Shown one piece after another: positions 42,812-50,974 of a stretch of 64,000 bases of DNA (positions within the stretch are counted from its first letter, which is position 1; the number at the start of each line of letters is the position of its first letter). A program made the translations under genes and the position numbers. Source of the stretch: Nitrososphaerota archaeon (GTDB lineage: Archaea > Thermoproteota > Nitrososphaeria > Nitrososphaerales > Gagatemarchaeaceae); assembly GCA_029785085.1 (NCBI GenBank), contig JAFMAI010000001.1, positions 1 to 64,000 on the forward strand, in the 5' to 3' direction. Below the pieces are notes generated by a model. The model saw only the letters and a list, made by a program, of their open reading frames with translations, had not been told where the DNA came from and searched no databases.

Positions 42812-43335
42812 TGGATGGTAACCCCGAAGTTGTCTTTGAGGTACTGCATCGCCTCGTCTCTGCTGACGAGGTGAGACTTACCCACACGGGACGTCCTGCG
42901 GTTGCGCCGCGAGACCCCGTACCCCGGCCTCTCCAGGAGGATGGAGACGTTCATCCCGAGTATCCCGATCGCCGGGTCGTATCTGATACCAGGAATCTCG
43001 ATGTGCTCGCGAATCCCGAAGGAAATCGAACCCCTCGGGTCGAAGGACGACCCGGCCAGCTTCTTCTCTCTGGCCGTGAGCAGCTTCTCGATGAGGGCCT
43101 TCGTCTCGTCGCCCCGCACCGTGACCACCACCCCGATGGGCTCGCCCTTGTGGATGCCGAAGTCCCGCACCGAGTTCTTGGCCCGGGTCTGCGCAGGGCT
43201 CTGGCCAGTCACCTGTTCCAGGACCTTCTTTCCCCGCTCTATGGCTTCCCCTGATTTCCCTAGGCCTATGTTCACTACGACTTTACCAACCCTGATCTCC
43301 CTCATGGGGTGCGCCTGAACAGCTGACTGGCTCAT
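42808..43335 (-). CDS. rplE: Ribosomal protein L5
   Basis: A 175-residue 5S rRNA-binding protein: [40 protein letters not shown] and [20 protein letters not shown]. The ATG start overlaps the S4e stop (ATGA). Confidence 0.97.
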   Translation of the reverse strand: MSQSAVQAHPMREIRVGKVVVNIGLGKSGEAIERGKKVLEQVTGQSPAQTRAKNSVRDFGIHKGEPIGVVVTVRGDETKALIEKLLTAREKKLAGSSFDPRGSISFGIREHIEIPGIRYDPAIGILGMNVSILLERPGYGVSRRNRRTSRVGKSHLVSRDEAMQYLKDNFGVTIQ

Positions 43336-44060
43336 GACGCGCCCACTCCTACCGTGATCATGGGTGAAGAGGTCCCCACCGGGAATACCAGGCGAGAGGG
43401 CATCTCGGCTTCGCCGCTCGGGAGGGCGATCCGCACCATCTTCTCGCGTGAGACGGTCCCCTTCTTCACCTCGGCTATCTTCCCGAGCTGTCCGACTCTG
43501 TCCCCGCCGAGGACAAGACCCAAGGACCCCTTCGCGAGCTTGACGTTGCCCAACACCTTCTGGGAAGGCACCTCGAGCAGCACCGCGTCGCCCGGAGCGA
43601 GGTTCAGGGCGTCGTCCAACACCGACCTCCCGTCGTGTAAGCCATACTGGATGTGCCCGCCCTTGATCTTCCTCTTGGTGTTGATGCTGCAGAGCTTCCT
43701 CGACGCTTCGTCTGACGGCACTTTGGCGAGTCTGAAGCCCTTGCGGCCGGGGACGAGCCGGTAGTCCGCCCCTTCGGCGGGGACGCTGACCACGTTGAAG
43801 AGCCCGACAGGGAAGCGCGAGGTGTGCCTCTCACGCCCGTCGACCAGCACCTTCCCGGTCTTGACCATGTACTTCAGCTCACGAGACAGGCCTGCCATGG
43901 AAGCTAGGTCGCGTATGACCACGCCGAGCGGATAGGATGACGAAATCGAATGCGGCCCTGGCACGGGTTTGAAGACGAACCTGTCGGACTTTCGCGGAAT
44001 GTCCCAGGTACGCGGGGCGGCCAGGCGCTTAATCTTGTTCCTTCCACCCTTCTTGCCCAC
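43332..44060 (-). CDS. rps4e: Ribosomal protein S4e
   Basis: A 242-residue archaeal/eukaryotic small-subunit protein with an S4 domain (LSRELKYMVKTGKVLVDGR), the central RPS4 domain and a C-terminal KOW segment (VGQLGKIAEVKKG). It starts at GTG, sharing one base with the L24 stop. Confidence 0.97.
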   Translation of the reverse strand: MGKKGGRNKIKRLAAPRTWDIPRKSDRFVFKPVPGPHSISSSYPLGVVIRDLASMAGLSRELKYMVKTGKVLVDGRERHTSRFPVGLFNVVSVPAEGADYRLVPGRKGFRLAKVPSDEASRKLCSINTKRKIKGGHIQYGLHDGRSVLDDALNLAPGDAVLLEVPSQKVLGNVKLAKGSLGLVLGGDRVGQLGKIAEVKKGTVSREKMVRIALPSGEAEMPSRLVFPVGTSSPMITVGVGAS

Positions 44061-44359
44061 TACGCCGACACCTCCAGTTTCAGCTTCCTCTGTTTGTCTT
44101 CGAGCACGAGGGCCGTGATGACTACGTTGGAAGAGCGTATGGGGACCGGAGCGTTCCCACCCTTGAGCTTCTCATGAGTGACCCCTTCCACGTTCACCGT
44201 CCCGGTGAACGAATCGACCTTGGTGATCTTCCCCTCGATCCCCTTGAACTCTCCCCTGACAATCTTCACCGAATCGCCCACCCTCGGCCTTACGCTGCGC
44301 TTACCATGCTTCCCTCTGAGATCCGCCGACAGCTGAGACCCGAATTTCATCCATTCCAC
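44060..44359 (-). CDS. rplX: Ribosomal protein L24 (L26e type)
   Basis: A 99-residue protein with a KOW motif (VKIVRGEFKGIEGKITKVD) and FGSQLSADLRGKHGKRSVRPR. It starts at GTG 44359 or ATG 44350. Early assembly protein of the large subunit. Confidence 0.95.
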   Translation of the reverse strand: MEWMKFGSQLSADLRGKHGKRSVRPRVGDSVKIVRGEFKGIEGKITKVDSFTGTVNVEGVTHEKLKGGNAPVPIRSSNVVITALVLEDKQRKLKLEVSA

Positions 44360-44794
44360 CTATACTATGATTGATGCGAGGTTCGCGATCCTAGGCCACT
44401 TTTCTGCGGCCTCGCTGGCTACGGGTCCCTTGATGTCGGTCCCCTTCAGGTCCCCTTCAGGCGTGATTATCACAGCGGCATTGTCCTCGAAGACCACTCT
44501 CTGTCCGCTCACCCTCCTCACCGGGTACTTCTGCCTCACTATCACTGCCCCGAACACGGTCTTCTTCAGCTCTGGAGGCCCCTTCTTCACAACGCAGACA
44601 ATCGAGTCCCCCACCGACGCGGCTGGGACCCTGCTCAACCTCCCCTTCGCCTTGGTGACCTGTACCACGCGCAGCGTCTTGGCGCCGGTGTTGTCAGCGC
44701 ATGTGATCACCGCGTACAGTGGTATCGACCTCGTGATGTAGTTCTTGAACTCCTCGACTCCCTTGGCCGAGACTGCACGAGACTTCGTGGACAT
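44360..44794 (-). CDS. rplN: Ribosomal protein L14
   Basis: A 144-residue protein with VITCADNTGAKTLRVVQVTK, SVGDSIVCVVKKGPPELKKTV and VVFEDNAAVIITPEGDLKGT. The track extends it 20 residues into S17. ATG 44794, overlapping the S17 stop as TAATG, gives the normal N-terminus. Confidence 0.96.
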   Translation of the reverse strand: MSTKSRAVSAKGVEEFKNYITRSIPLYAVITCADNTGAKTLRVVQVTKAKGRLSRVPAASVGDSIVCVVKKGPPELKKTVFGAVIVRQKYPVRRVSGQRVVFEDNAAVIITPEGDLKGTDIKGPVASEAAEKWPRIANLASIIV

Positions 44795-45120
44795 TAGGCG
44801 CTCCTCCTCGACTCCACCACGACGAACGAAATAGTCTTGGACAGCGGCCTGCACTCGCCGAGGGTCACCGCGTCACCGTCCCTGACTTCGATGCAGGGGG
44901 GGACGTGGGCGCTGACGCGGCTTCTCCGCCTCTCGCCCCGGTTGAACTTCGGCACCATGTGGAGATACTCCATTTCGACCACGACAAAGCTCTTCCCCGC
45001 GGTTGAGACCGCCTTGCCGGAGAGCATCCTCCCTCGAACCTTGACGTGTCCGTGGAAAGGACAGCGGTCGTCCTGGCACTTCTTCTTGGGGGCCGCCACT
45101 TCGAGGCCAGCCGAGCTCAT
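44794..45120 (-). CDS. rpsQ: Ribosomal protein S17
   Basis: A 108-residue archaeal S17 with PFHGHVKVRGRMLSGKAVST, VVVEMEYLHMVPKFNRGERR and VTLGECRPLSKTISFVVVE. It overlaps the Rpp29 stop by 4 nt. Confidence 0.96.
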   Translation of the reverse strand: MSSAGLEVAAPKKKCQDDRCPFHGHVKVRGRMLSGKAVSTAGKSFVVVEMEYLHMVPKFNRGERRRSRVSAHVPPCIEVRDGDAVTLGECRPLSKTISFVVVESRRSA

Positions 45121-45350
45121 CGCCGCGCCCTCCCAAGCCTGTCCTGAAGCCTCCCGGCGATCTCGGCACCAGTCACCCTCTTTCCCGACCCCAGGCTGAA
45201 GACCGCCCCCTCTTTCTCGACGGTGACGGAGTGCCCTCCGGTGTCGATGATCAGGGTGTTCGCAGTCTCCATGAGCACCCGCCCGGTCCTACCGATCTTG
45301 GTCGGGTCTGAGGAGTTCATCACAGTCAACATGTTTCCTATCAGGCTCAC
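45117..45350 (-). CDS. rnp1: Ribonuclease P protein component 1 (Rpp29)
   Basis: A 77-residue Sm-like protein: KIGRTGRVLMETANTLIIDT, VEKEGAVFSLGSGKRVTGAEI. It binds RNase P RNA with Rpp21. The GTG start overlaps the L29 stop (GTGA). Its place between L29 and S17 is standard in archaea; the Sui1-like gene often found here is absent. Confidence 0.9.
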   Translation of the reverse strand: MSLIGNMLTVMNSSDPTKIGRTGRVLMETANTLIIDTGGHSVTVEKEGAVFSLGSGKRVTGAEIAGRLQDRLGRARR

Positions 45351-45553
45351 TCTACTATCCCTTTCTCGTGCATCACAGTAATCACCCTTGCTATGTCCTT
45401 CCTTATCCGCCTGATGTTGCCCACGTCCTTCTTGACTATGCCGCGCTGGGCTTCGCCTGACAGCTTGGAGAGCTCCGACCTGAGGTCGAAGAGCGTCTGC
45501 CGAAGCTTGTCAGTGCCCTGAGTCCTGAGTTCCTTCGGCTTGAGTTGTGGCAT
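45347..45553 (-). CDS. rpmC: Ribosomal protein L29
   Basis: A 68-residue two-helix protein: LKPKELRTQGTDKLRQTLFDLR and KDVGNIRRIRKDIARVITVM. It sits at the peptide exit tunnel. Its start lies 44 nt inside the S3 3' end. Confidence 0.94.
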   Translation of the reverse strand: MPQLKPKELRTQGTDKLRQTLFDLRSELSKLSGEAQRGIVKKDVGNIRRIRKDIARVITVMHEKGIVE

Positions 45554-46193
45554 CTTCTTTGTTCTCCTCTTTGTTCTCTTCTTTGATGTCTTCTCTTAAC
45601 TGGAAATCGGGCGGAAGCGCATCCCTGAGCGCTATCTTCACCTTGATCCCATATAGGCCGAGCTTCATCAGGACGTCGGTGGTGGCCTGGTCCACCGACC
45701 TGTCGGCCGTGTCGCCGCTCTTGGGGACTACCCCTGCCCTGTACTTCTCTCCGTGCGACCTGTCGCTGCGGAGCTTTCCGGCTACGGAAATCTCGACGCC
45801 AGCGGCGCCGGCGTTCATTATGTTGTTGACGGTCCACTGGGCGGCCCTGCGGAACGCCGTCCCCCGAGACACGATCTGTGCGATCCTGGCGGCCATGATC
45901 CTAGCGTTGAGCTCCGGGCGCTCCACCTCGGTCACGGCAATCTGAGCGTTGGGGAGGCCGAAACGGGCGACCACCTTGTCGGTCAGATCCTTGATCCCGG
46001 TCCCTCTCCTGCCGATGGCGAGGCCAGGTCTCGCGACGTAGACCTTGAGAGTCGTCCCGACTGGGGACTTCTGCACCTCCAATCCTCCGTAGCCCGCGTC
46101 CCGCAGCTCCTTTTCAAAGAACTCGTCCAAGTCAGCGTACGACATGTTGGACGTCAGGATCGACTTCACCATGGTTCGCTGCTGGACAGACAT
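45510..46193 (-). CDS. rpsC: Ribosomal protein S3
   Basis: A 227-residue protein with a KH domain (VYVARPGLAIGRRGTGIKDLTDKV, in part) and the C-terminal S3 domain (SGDTADRSVDQATT, GIKVKIALRDALPP). The last 30 residues are a low-complexity acidic tail encoded by a short tandem DNA repeat (EENKEENKED), part of which overlaps L29 in another frame. Confidence 0.96.
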   Translation of the reverse strand: MSVQQRTMVKSILTSNMSYADLDEFFEKELRDAGYGGLEVQKSPVGTTLKVYVARPGLAIGRRGTGIKDLTDKVVARFGLPNAQIAVTEVERPELNARIMAARIAQIVSRGTAFRRAAQWTVNNIMNAGAAGVEISVAGKLRSDRSHGEKYRAGVVPKSGDTADRSVDQATTDVLMKLGLYGIKVKIALRDALPPDFQLREDIKEENKEENKEDATTQAEGTQDSGH

Positions 46194-46195
46194 CG

Positions 46196-46657
46196 CTACA
46201 GTTCCTTGCCCACGACTTCGATGTGCACTAATTGATGGAAATTGGGAGAGCTTCTGCCGAAGGCTCGAGGGTAGTAGTCCTTCACAGTCCTGCCTGCATA
46301 GCCAGCGGCGTGGATTATCTTCACCCTCTCAGGGTCCAGGCCCTTGAATTCGGTGTTCCCCTGCAGGTTGTGAAGGACGTTGAGATACGCCTTGGCGGCT
46401 CTGACCGGGTAGGACCCGGTCGGGAACCCTTGGAGCTCGCTCCTGTGACCGACCTTCAGCTTGTGCCGCCTGAAAGCCACAGGCATCTCTTTGCTCTCGA
46501 CCTGTTCGAGCAGGCCAATGGCCTTCGTCAGCGACATCCCTTTGATCGTCACGGCGACTTCACGGGCCGCTTTGGGCGAGATGTTGACTTCTCTCCCGCT
46601 AGCCCTGACATGTACCGCTGGGTCGAAACCCTGGAAACTGTAACCATGGTGAGGCAC
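46196..46657 (-). CDS. rplV: Ribosomal protein L22
   Basis: A 153-residue archaeal L22 (L17-like): HHGYSFQGFDPAVHVRASGR, VAFRRHKLKVGHRSELQGFP and GYAGRTVKDYYPRAFGRSS. The track start at 46714 is upstream of the TATA-like box; GTG 46657 gives the family N-terminus. It heads the long operon, so S19, L2, L23, L4 and L3, normally upstream, must be elsewhere. Confidence 0.95.
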   Translation of the reverse strand: MPHHGYSFQGFDPAVHVRASGREVNISPKAAREVAVTIKGMSLTKAIGLLEQVESKEMPVAFRRHKLKVGHRSELQGFPTGSYPVRAAKAYLNVLHNLQGNTEFKGLDPERVKIIHAAGYAGRTVKDYYPRAFGRSSPNFHQLVHIEVVGKEL

Positions 46658-46691
46658 TTTACCCCTCTCGTTGACCCGGCCGATTGTTGAT

Positions 46692-46701
46692 GCGGTTATA
46701 A
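46692..46701 (-). promoter_or_regulatory. TATA-like box for the L22-Cbf5 operon
   Basis: The complement reads CTTTATAACC about 40 nt upstream of the L22 GTG. The remaining 46703-46890 interval towards sdhB shows no gene. A pair of AAAACAGG/GTTTTCT stretches near 46735 is A/T-rich but has no clear structure. Confidence 0.45.
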
Positions 46702-46890
46702 AGATGTCCATCATGAAACGCCCATCGGACAGAAAACAGGCGTTTTCTATCCAGCTGCCCCGTTTTCAGTCTCTACGCAGCCACGATTCGCTGGAAGGCG
46801 GGGCCGCGACCGCACCTAGCACTCCCAACATCGCACGTAAGCTCGAGGTTGGGCTCCGGTTCAGCTATGACTCGGATTCCGTCAGGCCTT

Positions 46891-47679
46891 CTACTTCGTT
46901 TCCCCGGCCGTGGCGCCCCCTTTGAGACGCCTGTAGACCCAGAGGATGGGGTCGTAATGCCTGTCCACAACTCTCTCCTTCTCAGGTATGATCGCGTCGT
47001 CGGTGATCACGATGTGCTCAGGGCATATCTCTTGGCAGCACTTCGTTATGTTGCAGTAGCCGAGGCCTCCGGCGTCCTTCATGAACTTCGATCTGTTCAG
47101 GCCGTCCATGGGGTGCATATCCAGGGACGCCGCCTTCACGACCCACCTGGGGCCCATGTAGTCCGCCTCGTGCTCCCTTATCACGTGGCAGACGTCCATG
47201 CACAAGAAACACTCGATGCACCTCCTGAACTCCCTCGACCTGTCCACGTCCGCCTGATAGAAGGTGTAGATGTCGCCTGCGTTGGCCTTGGGGGTAAATG
47301 GCGGTATGGTTGCCGCCACCTTCCAGTTCGCTGTGACGTCTGTGACCAGATCCTTCAGCCTGGGGAATGCCTGCATGGGTTCGATGGTGATTTCTCCTTC
47401 GATCGAGTCCACCCTCGTCTTGCACATCAGTTGCGGCCTGCCGTTTATCTCGGCCGAGCAGGAGCCGCATCTCCCTGCTTTGCAGTTCCACCTGATCGAA
47501 AGAGACGGGTCCAGGTGTGATTGTATGTAATGGACGGCGTTCAGCACCACCATCCCCTCCTCGCGCGGGACCTCGAAGGTGTCGTAGTGCGGAGACGAAG
47601 TTCGCTCGCCGGTCCCTCTCAGAATCCTCAATCTGATTGTCTTCCTTTGGTCTGGCTGCGCGCTCGCGTGGGTCTCCAC
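46891..47679 (-). CDS. sdhB: Succinate dehydrogenase iron-sulfur subunit
   Basis: A 262-residue subunit. The [2Fe-2S] domain has CKAGRCGSCSAEINGRPQLMC. The C-terminal ferredoxin domain has CIECFLCMDVC and CNITKCCQEICPEH, giving ligands for the two further clusters; the last group has an extra adjacent cysteine compared with the usual C-x5-C-x3-CP. It passes electrons from SdhA to the membrane anchor. It starts at GTG one base after the SdhA stop. Confidence 0.95.
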   Translation of the reverse strand: METHASAQPDQRKTIRLRILRGTGERTSSPHYDTFEVPREEGMVVLNAVHYIQSHLDPSLSIRWNCKAGRCGSCSAEINGRPQLMCKTRVDSIEGEITIEPMQAFPRLKDLVTDVTANWKVAATIPPFTPKANAGDIYTFYQADVDRSREFRRCIECFLCMDVCHVIREHEADYMGPRWVVKAASLDMHPMDGLNRSKFMKDAGGLGYCNITKCCQEICPEHIVITDDAIIPEKERVVDRHYDPILWVYRRLKGGATAGETK

Positions 47680-47680
47680 T

Positions 47681-49462
47681 TCAGTCGTCCTCCTTGATCA
47701 GCCTCTGGAGCTCCTGAGGCGGAGTGGATACAGGCACCGTTCGACGGACCATCTTCCCATCCTCCTGGACGGTGATTATGTTCACCAGCCACTTCGGGTC
47801 TTTGGCAGGGAAGTCGGACCTCGTGTGCGCCCCGCGGCTCTCCTTCCTCTCCAATGCCGACCGAATCATCGCTTCGCAGATCAGCAGCATGTCCAAGACT
47901 TGGAGCGAGTCTGTCCAGGACTGGTTGTATGCGCGCGGTCCCACGGCCTTCAACCCCTTCGCATCCTTCCTGAGCCTCTCGATTTCGACCAGACCTGCCT
48001 CAAGGTCCACCGCGTTCCTGACAATGCCCACGTGCGCCCACATGTTAGAAGCTATCTCCTCCTTGATGTGGAATGGGTTCGCGCTGCCTGTGGAGGAGAA
48101 TGGAGACAGCACTCTGGATATCTCCTTCTCGACTTCTTTACTGTCCACTGATGGAAGGTCCACCGCCGTGGCGCTCTTCGCAGCGGCATCCCCCGCCCTC
48201 TTCCCGAAGACCAGTATGTCCGAAAGGGAATTTCCTCCTAGCCTGTTTGCCCCGTGGAGACCGCTCGCCACTTCACCCGCGGCGTAGAGCCCCTTCACGC
48301 TGCTCTCGGCTGTCTCCGGGTCGACCCTGATGCCGCCCATCTGATAGTGGACGGTGGGAGCAACCTCCATCTTGTCTTTTGTGATGTCTATGTCGGCGAA
48401 TGCCAGGAACTGGTCGTACATGCTCGGGAGTTTCTTCTTGATGTGGTCCGCCCCCTTGTGGGAGATGTCTAGATAGACGCCCCCGCCCTTGCTCCCCCTG
48501 CCTGCCATTATCTCTGTGTATATCGACCTGGCCACCACGTCCCTCGCGGAGAGCTCCATCCTCTTAGGGTCGTACTTGGACATGAATCTCTCTCCTTCAG
48601 AATTGGTCAGGATTCCCCCCTCTCCCCTGACAGCCTCTGTGACGAGCATCCCTCGCACCCCTGGCGGATAGATCATACCCGTAGGGTGGAACTGAATCAT
48701 CTCCATGTCCATCAACTCCGCCCCCGCCCTGTATGCCATCCCTATCCCGTCTCCGGTGCTCTCATAGGAGTTTGAAGTCACCTGATAGACTCTCCCGGAC
48801 CCCCCCGTCGCGATTATGATTGCTCTGGCCCTGAACAGAAGAAGCTTCCCTGTCTTTATGTCGATGCCGAGCGCGCCCGCCGCCCTCCCGGTCTTCGGGT
48901 CTCTGAAGAGGCAGGTGGTCATGACTTCGTCCATGAATGGCACCCCTCTGGCTACAACCTGATCCTGGAGCGTGCGGATCAACTCCAGTCCCGTCCGGTC
49001 CCCGATGTTGCAGAGGCGTCTGTAGGTATGAGCGCCGAAGGGCCTCTGACTTATCTTACCGGCAGGGGTCCGGTCGAAGACCGCCCCGTATCTCTCGAGC
49101 TCGTAGACCCTTTCGATGGCCTCCTTGGCGAATATCTCCACAATCCTCCAGTTCGAGAGATGCTGTCCCTCGACGATGGTGTCGGAGAAGTGGACTTCCC
49201 AGGAGTCCTTTGGGTCGACGTTCCCGAGGGCCGCGGCTATCCCCCCTTCAGCCATCACGGTGTGCGCCTTTCCGAGGAGGGACTTGCAGACCACGAGGGT
49301 CTTTGCCCCCCTGTCGTGCGACTCTATGGCCGCCCTGAGTCCGGCCCCTCCGGCTCCGATTATGAGGACGTCGCAGACCCTTTCGTCGTAACTCCGGTCG
49401 TTGACTTCGACGCTTTCTTTCTCTTGTTGAGGAGCCCACAAATCGAGCACACCAGATGCCAT
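47681..49462 (-). CDS. sdhA: Succinate dehydrogenase flavoprotein subunit
   Basis: A 593-residue flavoprotein oxidising succinate to fumarate. FAD binding is VLIIGAGGAGLRAAIES; covalent flavin attachment is expected at the His of KAHTVMAEGGIAAALG; the active site includes HPTGMIYPPGVRGMLVTEAVRGEGG (part). The track start adds 37 poor residues; ATG 49462 lies about 26 nt from a TATA-like TTATTAT. Confidence 0.95.
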   Translation of the reverse strand: MASGVLDLWAPQQEKESVEVNDRSYDERVCDVLIIGAGGAGLRAAIESHDRGAKTLVVCKSLLGKAHTVMAEGGIAAALGNVDPKDSWEVHFSDTIVEGQHLSNWRIVEIFAKEAIERVYELERYGAVFDRTPAGKISQRPFGAHTYRRLCNIGDRTGLELIRTLQDQVVARGVPFMDEVMTTCLFRDPKTGRAAGALGIDIKTGKLLLFRARAIIIATGGSGRVYQVTSNSYESTGDGIGMAYRAGAELMDMEMIQFHPTGMIYPPGVRGMLVTEAVRGEGGILTNSEGERFMSKYDPKRMELSARDVVARSIYTEIMAGRGSKGGGVYLDISHKGADHIKKKLPSMYDQFLAFADIDITKDKMEVAPTVHYQMGGIRVDPETAESSVKGLYAAGEVASGLHGANRLGGNSLSDILVFGKRAGDAAAKSATAVDLPSVDSKEVEKEISRVLSPFSSTGSANPFHIKEEIASNMWAHVGIVRNAVDLEAGLVEIERLRKDAKGLKAVGPRAYNQSWTDSLQVLDMLLICEAMIRSALERKESRGAHTRSDFPAKDPKWLVNIITVQEDGKMVRRTVPVSTPPQELQRLIKEDD

Positions 49463-49583
49463 TGACCCGTTCATTTGGCGATAATAAGCTGATTCCCTTA
49501 GCTCCCGTCGCATTGGCACCGGGACGCAAGATGAGAGTCGACGAAGCGAGGCTGGTCGATCTGGACTAAGCACCGCGGAAGGG

Positions 49584-49751
49584 TCAACGTATGGTCACTG
49601 AGAGTATCATCAAGAGGAATCCAACACCGACTATCCCTCCGGTCGCCGAAACGCCTGCGTTTCCAAAGTAGGCCGCAAGGCTACCGAAGAGCATTATCGC
49701 GAGTCCGGCCACGAACAACGGGTACCTGGCTCTGGGGACGCGGGACGCCAT
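49584..49751 (-). CDS. Small two-helix membrane protein in the sdh cluster
   Basis: The track ORF of 133 residues is mostly shadow of the upstream gene. The last 55 residues, from ATG 49751 (MASRVPRARYPLFVAGLAIM), form two hydrophobic helices (LFVAGLAIMLFGSLAAYFG and GGIVGVGFLLMILSVTI). It starts 2 nt after the anchor gene and precedes sdhA. It could be a second small anchor (SdhD-like) or an accessory subunit; no family is recognised. Confidence 0.6.
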   Translation of the reverse strand: MASRVPRARYPLFVAGLAIMLFGSLAAYFGNAGVSATGGIVGVGFLLMILSVTIR

Positions 49752-49753
49752 CC

Positions 49754-50476
49754 CTATAGCCTCACCAGCGTCAAGTCGAGCGGGAGTCCTGCGGCCAGAC
49801 CACGGATGTAGAGGTCGGCGAAGAAGATGGTGAGCAAGCTCGCCCAGGCGAGGGTCTCGTGGTGCCTGTTGAGCCAACTCTGCCTCTCGTAGAAGGCTTT
49901 CCTCGCACCGCCAGCGGCGACGCAACTGTAGCAGTCGATGTTCCCTCCTGTGAGATGCCTGAAAGCATGGCATGAGCCTGTCCACGCCGTGAGCAGAAGC
50001 GCATTCGCCAGGAGGACCAGGCTCCCCACCCGCAATTCAAAGACGCCGCTGAAGACAAGCGAATGGTAGAAGTCGTAGTAGAAGAACGGGAGAAGAGCGA
50101 TTCCGGCGTAGAGGAAGTATCGGTGGAGGTTCTCTAACTGGAACAAGCCGTTCCTTTCTCCGGTGTAGTGCCTCTTACTGGAGTCACCTCGTTCCGCGTT
50201 GGAACAGCCCAGCGGGTGCTTGAAGAGGTGGCGGTGATAGTCTTTCCTGTAAGCGTAGCAGGTGAGCCTGAAGAGGCCGGGGAGAGGGACTATCAAGATA
50301 GTCGGGCTGTAGAACGGGTCGATGTACCCAGCATATTCAGCAACCGGGAAGGAGAGGAGCGCCCAGAAGCCGACCACCAGGATGCCGACGAACGACCAGA
50401 ACCTCCAGTTAGGCTCGAAAATCTCGTATGGAAACAGAGTCTTCCAGTTTAGCGCCAACGGCAGTCTCCAGCACAT
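49754..50476 (-). CDS. sdhC: Probable succinate dehydrogenase membrane anchor
   Basis: A 240-residue protein with five predicted TM helices (about 27-45, 58-75, 120-137, 148-168, 208-226), several helix-associated histidines (for example SCHAFRHLTGG and NRHHETLAW) that could bind heme, and a CYSC pair. It is the first gene of the sdh operon. ATG 50476 (MCWRLPLALN) replaces the track start and lies about 25 nt below a TTTTAC box. The assignment rests on context and topology. Confidence 0.65.
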   Translation of the reverse strand: MCWRLPLALNWKTLFPYEIFEPNWRFWSFVGILVVGFWALLSFPVAEYAGYIDPFYSPTILIVPLPGLFRLTCYAYRKDYHRHLFKHPLGCSNAERGDSSKRHYTGERNGLFQLENLHRYFLYAGIALLPFFYYDFYHSLVFSGVFELRVGSLVLLANALLLTAWTGSCHAFRHLTGGNIDCYSCVAAGGARKAFYERQSWLNRHHETLAWASLLTIFFADLYIRGLAAGLPLDLTLVRL

Positions 50477-50554
50477 GGGGCAAGTTTGACTGCGTAAAAG
50501 CCCTTCCCCGAATGGAGTTTGCCCTGAGCCCCTTGGCGGGACCCGCATTCCAGC

Positions 50555-50974
50555 CTAAGGAGGCGTGGACGCGTCCTGATCTTCGTAGTGGGCCCCGAGG
50601 TATCCGTACACCCCTGTCTTCAGGACCTTCATTCCAAGCAGCGCACACTTGACCCTGGAGGGGCCCAGGTCAGGGTTGCCGAGCATCTCGAACACGTCTT
50701 CCTTGACCAGCTCCTTCACCCACTCGAGCGGTTTTCCCTTCGCGAGTTCTGTCAGCATGGAAGCGGAGGCCTGGCTGATGGCGCACCCCTTCCCTGTGAA
50801 CTTCACTTCCTCTATCTTCTGGTCCTCCCCTACCCTGACCTGGATCTCAATCTCGTCCCCACAGAGGGGGTTGGTGTCGCGGGAGGATATGTCGACATTC
50901 TCGAGCTTGCCGAAGTTCCTCGGATTGCGATAGTAGTCCAAGATTAGCTCCCTGTATATGTCGGCGCTGCTCAT
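50555..50974 (-). CDS. sufU: Iron-sulfur cluster scaffold/sulfur transfer protein SufU
   Basis: A 139-residue IscU-fold protein with the three conserved cysteines in NPLCGDEIEI, GKGCAISQASASML and VKCALLGMKVL, plus the SufU-type spacing between the second and third. It receives sulfur from SufS. The ATG overlaps the sufS stop by 4 nt. Confidence 0.94.
   Translation of the reverse strand: MSSADIYRELILDYYRNPRNFGKLENVDISSRDTNPLCGDEIEIQVRVGEDQKIEEVKFTGKGCAISQASASMLTELAKGKPLEWVKELVKEDVFEMLGNPDLGPSRVKCALLGMKVLKTGVYGYLGAHYEDQDASTPP

Noticed and set aside
45558-45600. Short tandem repeat TTTGTTCTCCTC / TTTGTTCTCTTC
   Set aside because: It encodes the EENKEENKED tail of S3 and overlaps the L29 start. 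It is only two imperfect copies, not a CRISPR or mobile repeat.
46703-46890. Possible RNA gene in the gap between sdhB and L22
   Set aside because: No acceptor-stem pairing, T-loop motif or C/D box pair could be found. Only A/T-rich promoter-like sequence is visible.
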